DNA of 64,000 nt. Source: an uncultured Bacilli bacterium (lineage in GTDB: Bacteria; Bacillota_I; Bacilli_A; RF39; UBA660). The stretch spans positions 48,841 to 112,840 of the forward strand of contig CAKOSZ010000007.1 of assembly GCA_934119955.1 (NCBI GenBank). Direction: 5' to 3'. The translations under genes and the position numbers were made by a program. Numbering within the stretch: position 1 is the first letter of the stretch; each line of letters opens with the position of its first letter. Positions 9,636 through 18,874 of this stretch are shown in pieces. The notes beneath the pieces were generated by a model, which was not told the DNA's origin, searched no databases, and was given only the letters and a program-made list of their open reading frames with translations.

Positions 9636-9674
9636 GTCTTCACCTCAAAATAATCATAACATATTTAAAATTAC

Positions 9675-9703
9675 TTGTAAATGAAAAAAGTATTTGTTAT
9701 AAT
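9675..9703 (+). promoter_or_regulatory. Promoter of the first vWA cassette
   Basis: TTGTAA (9675-9680), a 17-base spacer and TATAAT (9698-9703). Confidence 0.65.
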
Positions 9704-9726
9704 TATTACGTATAATAAGGAGCGTT

Positions 9727-10386
9727 ATGAAAAGATTAAAGATAATATTAATGATAGTTCTATTTTTTATAACTACAAATGTTTTTGCAATAGACAATTG
9801 TACAAATGATGAAATGAAAAGATTAAGAGAACTTGCTAATAATGTAAAAATTAATTATGAATATACTGTTGATGATGAAATTATAGAAGAAGAAACAGTA
9901 TATGTTCATTATAATATTAAAGTAATAAATTTAAGTGATGATTTAAAAATATATTATAATGGAGAAGATAATAATTTAAGATTATATTCAAAAGAAGAAA
10001 TAGAAAATATGGAGTTTTCATCAGGAACAACTCATAAATTTTATTTGTATTCTTATACTAATAATTTATGTACTGATGAATTAATAAAAACAATTTCAGT
10101 TAAATTCCCAGTTGTAAATTCTTATTATTACTTTAATAAAGAAAAGTGTTTGAACAATCAAGATTTTAAATATTGTAAAGAATTTTCTAATGAAGAAAAT
10201 TATAGTTTTGAAGAAATTGATAAAATGTTTGATGATTATTTAAATAAGGGTAATTCAAATAATGGTAATCAAATTAATAAATATTTAACTAAATATATTT
10301 ATTATATTATAGGAATAATAATTTTGATTTTAGTTATAGTGATTGTAATAATTAAAGTCAAAAAAAATAAAAAAGAAGATATTTAG
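9727..10386 (+). CDS. Single-pass surface protein, cassette copy 1
   Basis: The protein has 219 residues. A signal peptide ends NVFA-IDNC. An extracellular domain of about 160 residues follows, with Cys at several fixed places (NCTNDEMKRL, YTNNLCTDELIKTI, KCLNNQDFKYCKEF). A strong membrane helix (IIGIIILILVIVIVII) and a basic tail KVKKNKKEDI form the C-terminus. This is a type I membrane protein. It is a paralogue of the gene at 12895, with the same layout and tail. Only 8 bases separate it from the vWA gene, so they are almost surely co-translated partners. I recognise no family. An anchor or chaperone for the vWA protein is an inference. Confidence 0.72.
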   Translation: MKRLKIILMIVLFFITTNVFAIDNCTNDEMKRLRELANNVKINYEYTVDDEIIEEETVYVHYNIKVINLSDDLKIYYNGEDNNLRLYSKEEIENMEFSSGTTHKFYLYSYTNNLCTDELIKTISVKFPVVNSYYYFNKEKCLNNQDFKYCKEFSNEENYSFEEIDKMFDDYLNKGNSNNGNQINKYLTKYIYYIIGIIILILVIVIVIIKVKKNKKEDI

Positions 10387-10394
10387 AGGTTTAT

Positions 10395-12821
10395 ATGAAA
10401 AAAGTATATAAAGTATTATTATTAACTTTGCTATTTTTTATATTTTCTCTTAATGGAAATGCTGATGAAGTAACTAATAAAAAAGGTGATTTAAGGTGTA
10501 ATCCAGAAAATAAAACTTCTTGTGAGGAGATAAAAAATAGTAATGGAGAAGTTATTCAAGTAAATGTAGCAACTGATGTTATTAAAAATGATGGTGATAT
10601 TCAAGTTATTAAACATGTAAAAAAAACTAATATACTAGGTGAATTAGAAATATGGTTTACTATAAAAGGAAAAAATATTGAAATTATTCAATCAGGTAAA
10701 GATGCATATGTCATTGTAGTTTTTGATACATCTTCAACTATGAAAAGTGGTTCTCAACTAGAAAGTGCTAAATCTGCTATTAAAACATTTAGCAAAGTGT
10801 TATATTCGAATAAACCAGAAGGAGTTAATTATTATTTAGCTGCTATTCAATTCGCTGAATATTCAAAAATTATTAGAAATTTTGCAAATAAAGATTTTAG
10901 TGATATGAGTTTTTCTAGTAGAAGTAGTTTAGGTTCAAAATCTGAATTAGGTTATGCCTACCATGATGTATATAACTTATTAGCAAAAGTTCCTGTTGAA
11001 GATAAAAAATATGTAGTTTTATTTGGCGATGGAAGATATTATAATGGATATAATTGTTCAGTTTATTCCCATAAAGGTAAAAATAATAAATATGATACTC
11101 ACTGTGATGTTTTAGATGCAAATTATGCTAAAATTCGAGATAGTTATAAAGAATATATTAGTATTTATGGTATTCTTTATAGTGGTGGTAGTTTACATAA
11201 TGTATTAGATAATAAAATAAATAAGAAAAAGACTGTTTGTTATGATAAATATCGTGGCGATTGTGATAAAATGTTTATGCAAAAGTATACAGATACTTAT
11301 CTTGATGCAAGAGAATGTAATAGTAAATATAGTAGTTGTAAAAAAGATCCGAATTACGAAGATTACTTTAAAGAAATTGCTAAAATAATTAATTCTGATA
11401 AAACTTATCCTGTAAATATATCGGCTAGTTTAGAAGATAGAATAGGTTCTTCATTTGATATTATAGGTTCTAGTGATAAAAGTAAAAAAATTACAATTAA
11501 AAATATAACTGAAAATGGAGTAGAAACAGAACACTTTAAAATAAAAATAAATGATAATGCTCTTGATGGTTGGAATGATACTAACAATGGTTTTAATTTA
11601 ACTTATGATAAAAAAGTAATAAGTAATAATAATAATCCTCAAATGTATTGGAAAGAAATGATTTGCACAGATAGTATAACTGATGAAAAAGAAAAAGTAA
11701 TTAAATCATGTAGTGGTACAGAAAGTATAGATTTAGAAATAAAATCAAATTGTCAAAGTGAAAAGAAAATATATTATGATATATCATGTGATGAAAAAAT
11801 AACTGCTGGTATTAAAATAAATAATTTAAAAGATGGGGTTAAGAAATTTAGTATAGATAAAGGTTTAGGTTTTCCTGCTAATTTAAACTTAAAAACTGAT
11901 TTAGAATGTAATTACGTATTTTATAAAGGTTTATATGATAATGATTATAATAAGTTAACTCTTGAAATTTCTAAGGAAACTGATGAGAAAATAATTCATA
12001 GTAAAACTAAAAAACTTAATGAAATGAAATCATATTTAGAAACTTATAATAGTTATTTAAATAATTTAAATGATTATAAAACTAATGTATTCTCAAATCA
12101 AGCAGCAACTTTAAAAGTTAAAGTTTTAGATAATTCCTATGATTATCAAGATTTCATTAATTCAAAATTTAAAATAAATGAAGATAATTGTAAGGATACA
12201 GAAAACTATCAAGATGGATTTAAAGTTACAACGAAAACTTGTTCTTTAAAGATGGAAAAAGATATGATTTTGACTGAAAAATGCTTGAATATGAAAGATG
12301 GAAGTGTTGAAAACTGTACTAATTCGAATAAACAAATAAAAGGAGGAAATAAATATTATACAAGCATAAATAAAAATTCAGGAAGTGTCTTTGTAGAAAT
12401 TAATTCACTTGGATATGCCTCAGTTGTAAATAATAAATCTAATATAAGTATTAAATTAGAAGACTGTGAATATGAAACAGGTAAATTATATAAAGATAAA
12501 ATATCATTTAGACAAATAGAATTATCTGATCCTTTCTTAAAATCTTATACTAATTCAAAAAGAGAAATAGGTAAGAATTATCTAAATACCAAATATGACT
12601 TTGTAAGTATTATAAAACCAGATATTTGGTCTTTATCTACTAGTGACTATAAATTTTCATTAAGTAAAATAAATGTAAGTAATATAAGGCATGATACAAA
12701 TAATTTAGGCATTTCATCTTATCTTGGAAGTGATTGTTATATTAGTAATACTAATAAATATGTTTGTAAATTCTTTGAGGATAGTGAAAAAAACAATTTC
12801 TTTACAAATACATCAAAATAA
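10395..12821 (+). CDS. Secreted von Willebrand A domain protein, cassette copy 1
   Basis: The protein has 808 residues with a signal peptide (cut near GNA-DE). After a beta-rich segment that starts GDLRCNPENKTSC, a vWA domain runs from about residue 105 to 310. Its MIDAS-type motif is DTSST (about 111) and YVVLFGDG supplies a later metal-site Asp. A long Cys-containing beta-rich stalk follows. The last 100 or so residues start at FRQIELSDPFLKSYTNSKRE and are nearly identical to those of the second copy. There is no membrane helix or LPXTG motif, so retention may depend on the partner protein or the pilus. The context (Tad pilus genes downstream) suggests an adhesin or pilus-tip role; this is inference. 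Confidence 0.75.
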   Translation: MKKVYKVLLLTLLFFIFSLNGNADEVTNKKGDLRCNPENKTSCEEIKNSNGEVIQVNVATDVIKNDGDIQVIKHVKKTNILGELEIWFTIKGKNIEIIQSGKDAYVIVVFDTSSTMKSGSQLESAKSAIKTFSKVLYSNKPEGVNYYLAAIQFAEYSKIIRNFANKDFSDMSFSSRSSLGSKSELGYAYHDVYNLLAKVPVEDKKYVVLFGDGRYYNGYNCSVYSHKGKNNKYDTHCDVLDANYAKIRDSYKEYISIYGILYSGGSLHNVLDNKINKKKTVCYDKYRGDCDKMFMQKYTDTYLDARECNSKYSSCKKDPNYEDYFKEIAKIINSDKTYPVNISASLEDRIGSSFDIIGSSDKSKKITIKNITENGVETEHFKIKINDNALDGWNDTNNGFNLTYDKKVISNNNNPQMYWKEMICTDSITDEKEKVIKSCSGTESIDLEIKSNCQSEKKIYYDISCDEKITAGIKINNLKDGVKKFSIDKGLGFPANLNLKTDLECNYVFYKGLYDNDYNKLTLEISKETDEKIIHSKTKKLNEMKSYLETYNSYLNNLNDYKTNVFSNQAATLKVKVLDNSYDYQDFINSKFKINEDNCKDTENYQDGFKVTTKTCSLKMEKDMILTEKCLNMKDGSVENCTNSNKQIKGGNKYYTSINKNSGSVFVEINSLGYASVVNNKSNISIKLEDCEYETGKLYKDKISFRQIELSDPFLKSYTNSKREIGKNYLNTKYDFVSIIKPDIWSLSTSDYKFSLSKINVSNIRHDTNNLGISSYLGSDCYISNTNKYVCKFFEDSEKNNFFTNTSK

Positions 12822-12822
12822 A

Positions 12823-12858
12823 AAAAATAAAGGAGTTTAATTGCTCTTTTATTTTTTC
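12823..12858 (+). terminator. Terminator after vWA copy 1
   Basis: A 13-bp stem (12823-12835 with 12844-12856, one G.T pair) ends in a T run. Its right arm overlaps the -35 region of the next promoter. Confidence 0.7.
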
Positions 12859-12869
12859 TATGCTATAAT
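12841..12869 (+). promoter_or_regulatory. Promoter of the second vWA cassette
   Basis: TTGCTC (12841-12846), a 17-base spacer and TATAAT (12864-12869), with TGC directly before the -10. The -35 lies inside the upstream terminator hairpin. Confidence 0.65.
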
Positions 12870-12894
12870 TTTTCTAGATATAATAAGGAGCAAT

Positions 12895-13542
12895 ATGAAG
12901 TATAAAAGTATTTTATTGATTGGTTTATTTTTTATAACCACAAATGTTTTTGCAATTAATGATTGTACAAATTCTGAGATGAAAAGATTAAATGAACTTG
13001 CTAATAATGTTAAAATAACTTATGATTATGTTATTGATGAAGAAATAGAAAAAAGAACAATAGCAGGATTTTTTTATGTACAAATTAATAATTTAAGTGA
13101 TGATTTACAAATATATCTTAAAGATATGTCAGGTAATTTAAAATTATATTCAAAGGATGAAATAGAAGAAAATGATTTTAATTTTAATACAACAGAAAAA
13201 TTTTATATTTATTCATATACTGATAATTTATGTACTAATAAATTAATAAAAACAATTACAATTAAATTTCCAAGTGTAAATCCTTATTACTATTACAATA
13301 AAGAAAAATGTATAGAACATACTGATTTTAAATATTGTCAAGAATTTTTAAATCATGATTTAGATCTTGATGAAATAGATGAGATGTATAATGAATACAT
13401 AAATAAAAATAATATTAATGATCAAAAAACAAAAACATTTAATAAAAATTATATATATATAATAACTGCAAGTTTTTTAATAATATGTATAATTATATTT
13501 ATTGTAATTAAAATAAGAAAAAATAAAAAAGAAGATATTTAG
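12895..13542 (+). CDS. Single-pass surface protein, cassette copy 2
   Basis: The protein has 215 residues and is a paralogue of the gene at 9727, with the same signal peptide end (NVFA-INDC), Cys spacing, C-terminal membrane helix and basic tail ending KKNKKEDI. AAGGAG at 12885-12890 sets the start at ATG 12895; a longer frame from 12841 would run through the promoter. The vWA partner begins 8 bases after the stop, as in copy 1. Sequence similarity to copy 1 runs along the whole protein, so this is an older duplication with its layout preserved. Confidence 0.72.
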   Translation: MKYKSILLIGLFFITTNVFAINDCTNSEMKRLNELANNVKITYDYVIDEEIEKRTIAGFFYVQINNLSDDLQIYLKDMSGNLKLYSKDEIEENDFNFNTTEKFYIYSYTDNLCTNKLIKTITIKFPSVNPYYYYNKEKCIEHTDFKYCQEFLNHDLDLDEIDEMYNEYINKNNINDQKTKTFNKNYIYIITASFLIICIIIFIVIKIRKNKKEDI

Positions 13543-13550
13543 AGGTTAGT

Positions 13551-15971
13551 ATGAAAAAGATATTTACATTAGTAATATTGTTATTAATTATAGTTCCTTA
13601 TTCAGTTGGTGCTAGTAAAAAAGGTGATTTAAGATGTAATCCTGATAATAAAACTTCATGTAAAGAAATAAAAAACTCTAATGGAGAAGTAATTCAAACA
13701 GATGTAACAAGTGGAAGTTTAGATAAAGAAGGCGATATTCAAATTATCAAACATGTTAAAAAAACTGAAACAATTGGAGAATTTAAGGTGTGGTTTACAA
13801 TTAAAGGAAAAGGAATAAAGTCTCAAAACAAGTATAAAAAAACTAAGATTGTTTTAATATTAGATATGTCACATACAGTAGAAGATTCTATTAGGGAAAT
13901 AACATCAGCAACTAAAAAATTTTATAATTCCTTTAAAGATATTGATGAAATACAAATTTCTATTATCCAGTTTGCTACTAATGCCAAAAAAATTAATATA
14001 AATAATGGAAATTTTGAATTATGTGGATATAATGATACAAAAAGTGGATGTAAATTAAAAACAAAGTCTCATGTTGAAAAAGCCTTGAAAATTGCTAATA
14101 ATGAATTAAGTGGTGAAGATCAAAAATATATTGTTCTTTTAGGAGATGGGCAATATTGGTCAGAAAATGACACAGAAACAGATGATGCGGTTAATTGGTT
14201 TAAAAATTTAAACAACAATGGAGTTAAATTTTTTATGATTCAATATGAGGGGGGAGAAAGTGAATATTCTGAAATGAGAAAATGCGCCAAAGGTTCAAAG
14301 GCAAGTAAAAGGCGTTTTGATTTAGGTTGTAAAAGTGGTTATTCTAATAAAAATCCAGTTCAATATAATGGTGCCTACATATCTACATATATAAAGCCTG
14401 TAAAATGGTGGTGTAAATATGATATAGGAAGCGGTTCTTTTCGTGATAGATATTGGTGCACTAATAATAGTGTAATAAATAGTTATGAAGAAGTTTTCAA
14501 TAGTGTAGTTAATGAAATTAAAGAAAATGTTAAAAATGATAATGCTGTTGATGCAACATTAAGCGATAGATTAGGTGAAGAATTTACTATTTTGGATACT
14601 ACTTTAAAAGAAAAAAATATGAAGATAGATAAAATAACTGAAAGTGGTATAGATACACCTGCGTTTAATGTTGTAATTGATTCTATGGCTGAATCTGATA
14701 AATGGCATGACACTAACAATGGTTTTACTTTATCATTGCCAAATGACAATAACATTGGTTGTAACGATAATCCCGAAGTATATTGGATTCAAACTAAATT
14801 AAGTTGTGAAAATGCAATTAATGAACCAGTTGTTAATGAAATTAAGGGTTGTAGTGGCCAATCTCCATCAATCAATAATACAATAACTACTAATTGTGGG
14901 GCTAATGATTTACATTATACAATTACGTGTTTAGAAGGATATCAAGATAATGGAAAAGACATACCAGGTTATACTGCTAATATAAATATAAATAATATAA
15001 CAAAAAATGAAAATAAATTTAATATAAAATCTGGTCTTGGCTTTCCAATAAATATTTCTTTAAATACAAATATTTATTGTAAATATGAATTTAATGAAAC
15101 TAATTTTAACAAAGATTATCAATATGTTTTAAATAGTATAAATATTACGAAGGATTCTAAAAAAAGATATAGTTTAGAACAACTTAAAATTAATTTAGAA
15201 AATGAATTAATTTCTTATCAAGAAAAATTAAAAAATTTAGAAGATTATCAGAATAGATTTAATGAACAAACAGCAACTTTAAAAGTTAATTATAATGAAA
15301 AAATAACTGATATTCAACAATTTAAAAATAAAAGCGTGAGTGATAGTGAAATTAAATGTGTAACTACTAAAAAAAGTACTGTAAATTCCCAAGAAATTGA
15401 ATCAAAAGAGTGTTATTTATCAATGAATAAGAAAATGGAATTAGAAAGTGTTTGCCTAGATATAAAAACAGGAAAAGTTGAAAAATGTACTTCATCTAAT
15501 ACACAGTTGTCAGGAGGAAATAAGTATTATACTAGTTTAACTGAAAAAGAGGGCTCAGTTTTTGTAAATATTTCTGATGCAGGATATGATAATAATTTAA
15601 CAATTAATTTAACGGGGTGTACTACATCAAGTGACAAAACAGGTTTTAATGTAGTACTTAGACAAATAGAATTATCTGATCCTTTCTTAAAATCTTATAC
15701 TAATTCAAAAAGAGAAATAGGTAAGAATTATCTAAATACCAAATATGACTTTGTAAGTATTATAAAACCAGATATTTGGTCTTTATCTACTGGTGACTAT
15801 AAATTTTCATTAAGTAAAATAAATGTAAGTAATATAAGGCATGATACAGATAATTTAGGTGTTTCATCTTATCTTGGAAGTGATTGTTATATTAATAATT
15901 TGAATAAATATGTTTGCAATTTCTTTGAGGATAGTGAAAAAAACAATTTCTTTACAAATATAGAAAAATAA
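13551..15971 (+). CDS. Secreted von Willebrand A domain protein, cassette copy 2
   Basis: The protein has 806 residues with a signal peptide ending VGA-SK, followed by the same GDLRCNPDNKTSC opening as copy 1. The vWA domain starts at about residue 99 with a MIDAS-type DMSHT (about 104) and a later YIVLLGDG. The vWA domain and stalk have diverged strongly from copy 1, while the last 100 residues are almost unchanged, so ligand specificity may differ while the assembly end is held constant. There is no anchor. A separate promoter in front of the Tad operon follows 13 bases downstream. Confidence 0.75.
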   Translation: MKKIFTLVILLLIIVPYSVGASKKGDLRCNPDNKTSCKEIKNSNGEVIQTDVTSGSLDKEGDIQIIKHVKKTETIGEFKVWFTIKGKGIKSQNKYKKTKIVLILDMSHTVEDSIREITSATKKFYNSFKDIDEIQISIIQFATNAKKININNGNFELCGYNDTKSGCKLKTKSHVEKALKIANNELSGEDQKYIVLLGDGQYWSENDTETDDAVNWFKNLNNNGVKFFMIQYEGGESEYSEMRKCAKGSKASKRRFDLGCKSGYSNKNPVQYNGAYISTYIKPVKWWCKYDIGSGSFRDRYWCTNNSVINSYEEVFNSVVNEIKENVKNDNAVDATLSDRLGEEFTILDTTLKEKNMKIDKITESGIDTPAFNVVIDSMAESDKWHDTNNGFTLSLPNDNNIGCNDNPEVYWIQTKLSCENAINEPVVNEIKGCSGQSPSINNTITTNCGANDLHYTITCLEGYQDNGKDIPGYTANININNITKNENKFNIKSGLGFPINISLNTNIYCKYEFNETNFNKDYQYVLNSINITKDSKKRYSLEQLKINLENELISYQEKLKNLEDYQNRFNEQTATLKVNYNEKITDIQQFKNKSVSDSEIKCVTTKKSTVNSQEIESKECYLSMNKKMELESVCLDIKTGKVEKCTSSNTQLSGGNKYYTSLTEKEGSVFVNISDAGYDNNLTINLTGCTTSSDKTGFNVVLRQIELSDPFLKSYTNSKREIGKNYLNTKYDFVSIIKPDIWSLSTGDYKFSLSKINVSNIRHDTDNLGVSSYLGSDCYINNLNKYVCNFFEDSEKNNFFTNIEK

Positions 15972-15983
15972 AAATATATTTTC

Positions 15984-16012
15984 TTGATTAATATATTAAG
16001 TCGTTGTATAAT
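15984..16012 (+). promoter_or_regulatory. Promoter of the Tad pilus operon
   Basis: TTGATT (15984-15989), a 17-base spacer and TATAAT (16007-16012), 27 bases before the first start codon. Confidence 0.65.
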
Positions 16013-16038
16013 AAAAATATAAATAATAGGAGGTGGCT

Positions 16039-16590
16039 TTGAAATCAGCGATGTGGATGGTGTTTATTTTTGTTCTTGGAGTTATTGGAATAGTTTTAAT
16101 TAATGTTTTTGGTAATATTACAACAACTAATCAACAAGATTATACTTTAATTAAAAATACAGTTGAAGCAGCAATGTATGATTCAATTGATGTAGCATCA
16201 TATCGATCAGGTTTTTATCTTTGTACTAATGCCTCAGCAAGTGATAAAATAACTTTTACTTCTAAAAATGATTATGCAATTCTTTTAAATAATGATATTA
16301 CTCAAAGTAATTTAGACAATTATAAAAAATGTGATTTTTTAGTAGGAGAAGTTAAGTTAAAAGCCGATGTATTTGCTGAAAGTTTTTTAAGAAGATTTTC
16401 AAGTGATGTGAACAATAACAAAAGTTATCAAATAACTATTCAAGAAGTAATAGAATATCCACCTAAGGTAAGTGTTAGAATTGACACATATAATTCATAT
16501 AATAATAAAATTGAAACTTCACAAGAGTTTCAAACAGGGGATTTTAAAATTCGTAATCAAATAGATGCAATATTTGAAGAAAAAAATTAG
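16039..16590 (+). CDS. Pilin-like membrane protein, first gene of the Tad operon
   Basis: The protein has 183 residues. An N-terminal hydrophobic helix (MVFIFVLGVIGIVLINVF) is followed by an extracellular alpha/beta domain with a few Cys (FYLCTN, YKKCDFL). The one-helix-plus-globular-head layout is that of Tad pseudopilins (TadE/TadF type). It may belong to a DUF5411-like family, which I cannot confirm. AGGAGG at 16028-16033 places the start at TTG 16039; the in-frame GTG at 16033 overlaps that site. CpaB follows after 18 bases. It may be a minor pilin or a priming subunit. Confidence 0.6.
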   Translation: MKSAMWMVFIFVLGVIGIVLINVFGNITTTNQQDYTLIKNTVEAAMYDSIDVASYRSGFYLCTNASASDKITFTSKNDYAILLNNDITQSNLDNYKKCDFLVGEVKLKADVFAESFLRRFSSDVNNNKSYQITIQEVIEYPPKVSVRIDTYNSYNNKIETSQEFQTGDFKIRNQIDAIFEEKN

Positions 16591-16608
16591 AAATAAAAAG
16601 GAGAGTTT

Positions 16609-17403
16609 ATGAAAAAATTAAAACAAATTTTATCAAACAAAAATACAGTTACATTTATAGCAGCCATATTAATTGTGCTAGTTCTATATATATTCTATAA
16701 TTGGAGAGTTAGTCAAGCAACTAGTCCAATTCGTATACCTTATGCTAATCAAACCATTAATCCAAGAACAAAGATTACAAATGAAATGATATCATACTTA
16801 GAAATGCCATCAACTGCTGTTAAAGGTAATGTTGTAACAAATGCTAATAATATTGTTGGAATGTACACTAATGTAAACGGAGTAATTCCAGCAGGAAGTT
16901 TATTTTATAGTAGTCAAATAGTAAGACAAGAAGAACTACCAGACTCATTTCTTTTAAATATTCAAGATGGATATATTCCTTATAACTTTGATGTTAATAT
17001 GAAATCAACTTATGGTAATTCAATTTATCCAGGTAATTATGTTGATGTTTATTTTAAAGGAGTTCAAAATGGTAAATTAATGATTGGTAAACTTCTTGAA
17101 AATGTTAAAGTATTATCAGTTAAAGATGCAAGTGGTCGTCCTGTATTTGAAACAAGTGACAATGATAGAGTACCTAGTCAAATTATATTTGCTGTAACAC
17201 CTGAAATACATTTATTACTTAGAAAAGCAGAGTATTTAAGTGCTGTTAAAATAATTATTGTACCTAATAATACATCTTTAAAACTTGAAGATGGTGAAGA
17301 AGATGTAGCAGTTACTGTTAAAAGCGAAACAATTAAAAACTTTATTGAAGAACAATCAGTATACGTTGATGAAACTGAATCAATTGATGATACTAATAAT
17401 TAG
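16609..17403 (+). CDS. cpaB: CpaB/RcpC-like Tad pilus assembly protein (SAF domain)
   Basis: The protein has 264 residues. One N-terminal membrane helix (about 15-32) is followed by an extracellular SAF-type domain (TINPRTKITNEMISYLEMPS, GVIPAGSLFYSSQI) and a C-terminal CpaB segment (GNYVDVYFKG, LLENVKVLSVKDASG, PSQIIFAVTPEIHLLLRKAEYL). In Tad systems CpaB/RcpC sits in the envelope and supports pilus assembly or stability. The position directly before the CpaF ATPase is standard. The length is normal for Gram-positive forms. Confidence 0.85.
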   Translation: MKKLKQILSNKNTVTFIAAILIVLVLYIFYNWRVSQATSPIRIPYANQTINPRTKITNEMISYLEMPSTAVKGNVVTNANNIVGMYTNVNGVIPAGSLFYSSQIVRQEELPDSFLLNIQDGYIPYNFDVNMKSTYGNSIYPGNYVDVYFKGVQNGKLMIGKLLENVKVLSVKDASGRPVFETSDNDRVPSQIIFAVTPEIHLLLRKAEYLSAVKIIIVPNNTSLKLEDGEEDVAVTVKSETIKNFIEEQSVYVDETESIDDTNN

Positions 17404-17411
17404 AGGTTACA

Positions 17412-18863
17412 ATGAATCAAGGTATAAATGCATATGATTTAACTTCAAATAATCAAGAAAAAACTAATACCGAGATAAATGCTGATTTATTTTCTAGTAT
17501 TGACTTTGGTCCTTTAAAACCATTTTTAGATGATGATAATATAACTGATATTTCATATAGTAATAATGGTCAAGTATGGTTAAAATCACTTGATAGAGGA
17601 GTTTACCGAGTAGAAAATACTGGAATTAATAACGAATTAATAGAAAAAATTGCTTTTCAGTGTGCTAATATCATGGGTAAAACGTTTAACATGGCAAGTC
17701 CTCTTTTAGATAGTGAATCAACTGAACTTCGTATGAATTTTATCCACGATTCAATTGCTAGAAATGGAATTGCTGCTGTGTTTAGAAAAACACCAGCCAA
17801 GATTAGATTGAAGAAAGAAAAAATAATAAGTGATAAATACATAACCTTAGGAATACATGACTTTTTAATCGAATGTGTTCATGGTCATTGTAATATAATT
17901 GTATCCGGTGAAACTGGATCTGGTAAAACTGAGCTTGTTAAATACTTAGCAAGCCATACTAAGGAAAATGAAAAAATTATAACTATTGAAGATACTTTGG
18001 AACTACACTTAGATGTAATATTTCCACATCGAGATATTGTTGCTATGAAAACTAATAATATTGCTTCATATAGTGACGTTTTAATAGGATGTATGAGGCA
18101 AAACCCTAAATGGATATTATTATCAGAAGTAAGATCCGCAGAAGCAGTTACAGCAGTTCGTAACTCTATCTCATCAGGACACAATATTTTGTCAACAATT
18201 CATGCTGATAAAGCATCAAGTATTCCGTATCGTTTGTATAGTTTGCTTGAAAGCAACATTGATGTTGAACAATTTATGACAACTATTTATAGATATATTC
18301 AATTAGGTGTTCATGTAAGAGCAAGATATGATAAAGTAACAGGTAAATTTATGAGAGAAGTTTGTGAAGTATGCGAATTTCATGTAAATAAAGATAATAA
18401 ACCAGAGAGTAATATAATATATAGAAAAAATATTGATGGAACGGAAATACTTAATTCTCCAAGTCCATATCTAATAGATTATTTAGAAGGACAAGGAATT
18501 GATTTAGCAAATAAAAACTTTGATAATTTAAAAATAGATTTACCATTTAATAATCAAGTTGATACTACTAGTCAAGGTTCAAATAATACAAGTGTTAATA
18601 CTAATATTAATACTACTAATGTTAATCAAAATATGAATAATACTTTAACTAATAATGTAACTAATACGGTTAGTAATGATGTAGTTAATAATACAAATAA
18701 TACAGTTAATAATCATAATATTAATAATAATGTTAATAATTCGACTGATACATTACTAGTTGATGAACCAACTTTAAGTACTCAAAGTAATGTAGCAACT
18801 AATGTGGTAAATCAAAATAATATAAATAATAATCCAATAATTGATAATGATGAAATTTTATAG
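17412..18863 (+). CDS. cpaF: CpaF/TadA pilus assembly ATPase
   Basis: The protein has 483 residues. It is a secretion ATPase that powers Tad pilus assembly at the inner face of the membrane. Walker A GETGSGKTEL (about 166-175), the Asp box EDTLEL (about 195), Walker B-type WILLSEVR and the His box HNILSTIHAD are all present. An odd feature is a tail of about 100 residues (about 380-480) made almost wholly of Asn, Thr, Val and Ser (NTNINTTNVNQNMNNTL and similar), unusual for this family and coded by an AAT/ACT-rich repeat. The core is complete, so the enzyme should be active. Confidence 0.93.
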   Translation: MNQGINAYDLTSNNQEKTNTEINADLFSSIDFGPLKPFLDDDNITDISYSNNGQVWLKSLDRGVYRVENTGINNELIEKIAFQCANIMGKTFNMASPLLDSESTELRMNFIHDSIARNGIAAVFRKTPAKIRLKKEKIISDKYITLGIHDFLIECVHGHCNIIVSGETGSGKTELVKYLASHTKENEKIITIEDTLELHLDVIFPHRDIVAMKTNNIASYSDVLIGCMRQNPKWILLSEVRSAEAVTAVRNSISSGHNILSTIHADKASSIPYRLYSLLESNIDVEQFMTTIYRYIQLGVHVRARYDKVTGKFMREVCEVCEFHVNKDNKPESNIIYRKNIDGTEILNSPSPYLIDYLEGQGIDLANKNFDNLKIDLPFNNQVDTTSQGSNNTSVNTNINTTNVNQNMNNTLTNNVTNTVSNDVVNNTNNTVNNHNINNNVNNSTDTLLVDEPTLSTQSNVATNVVNQNNINNNPIIDNDEIL

Positions 18864-18874
18864 GGAGGTGTGAG

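Noticed and set aside
9498..9720. Shared regulator site between the divergent lipoprotein and vWA cassette
   Set aside because: Apart from one promoter and one ribosome-binding site, I see no repeat or palindrome in the gap.
18553..18860. Possible CRISPR or tandem-repeat array in the AAT/ACT-rich stretch
   Set aside because: There are no regular repeat and spacer units. It is in-frame low-complexity coding sequence at the end of cpaF.
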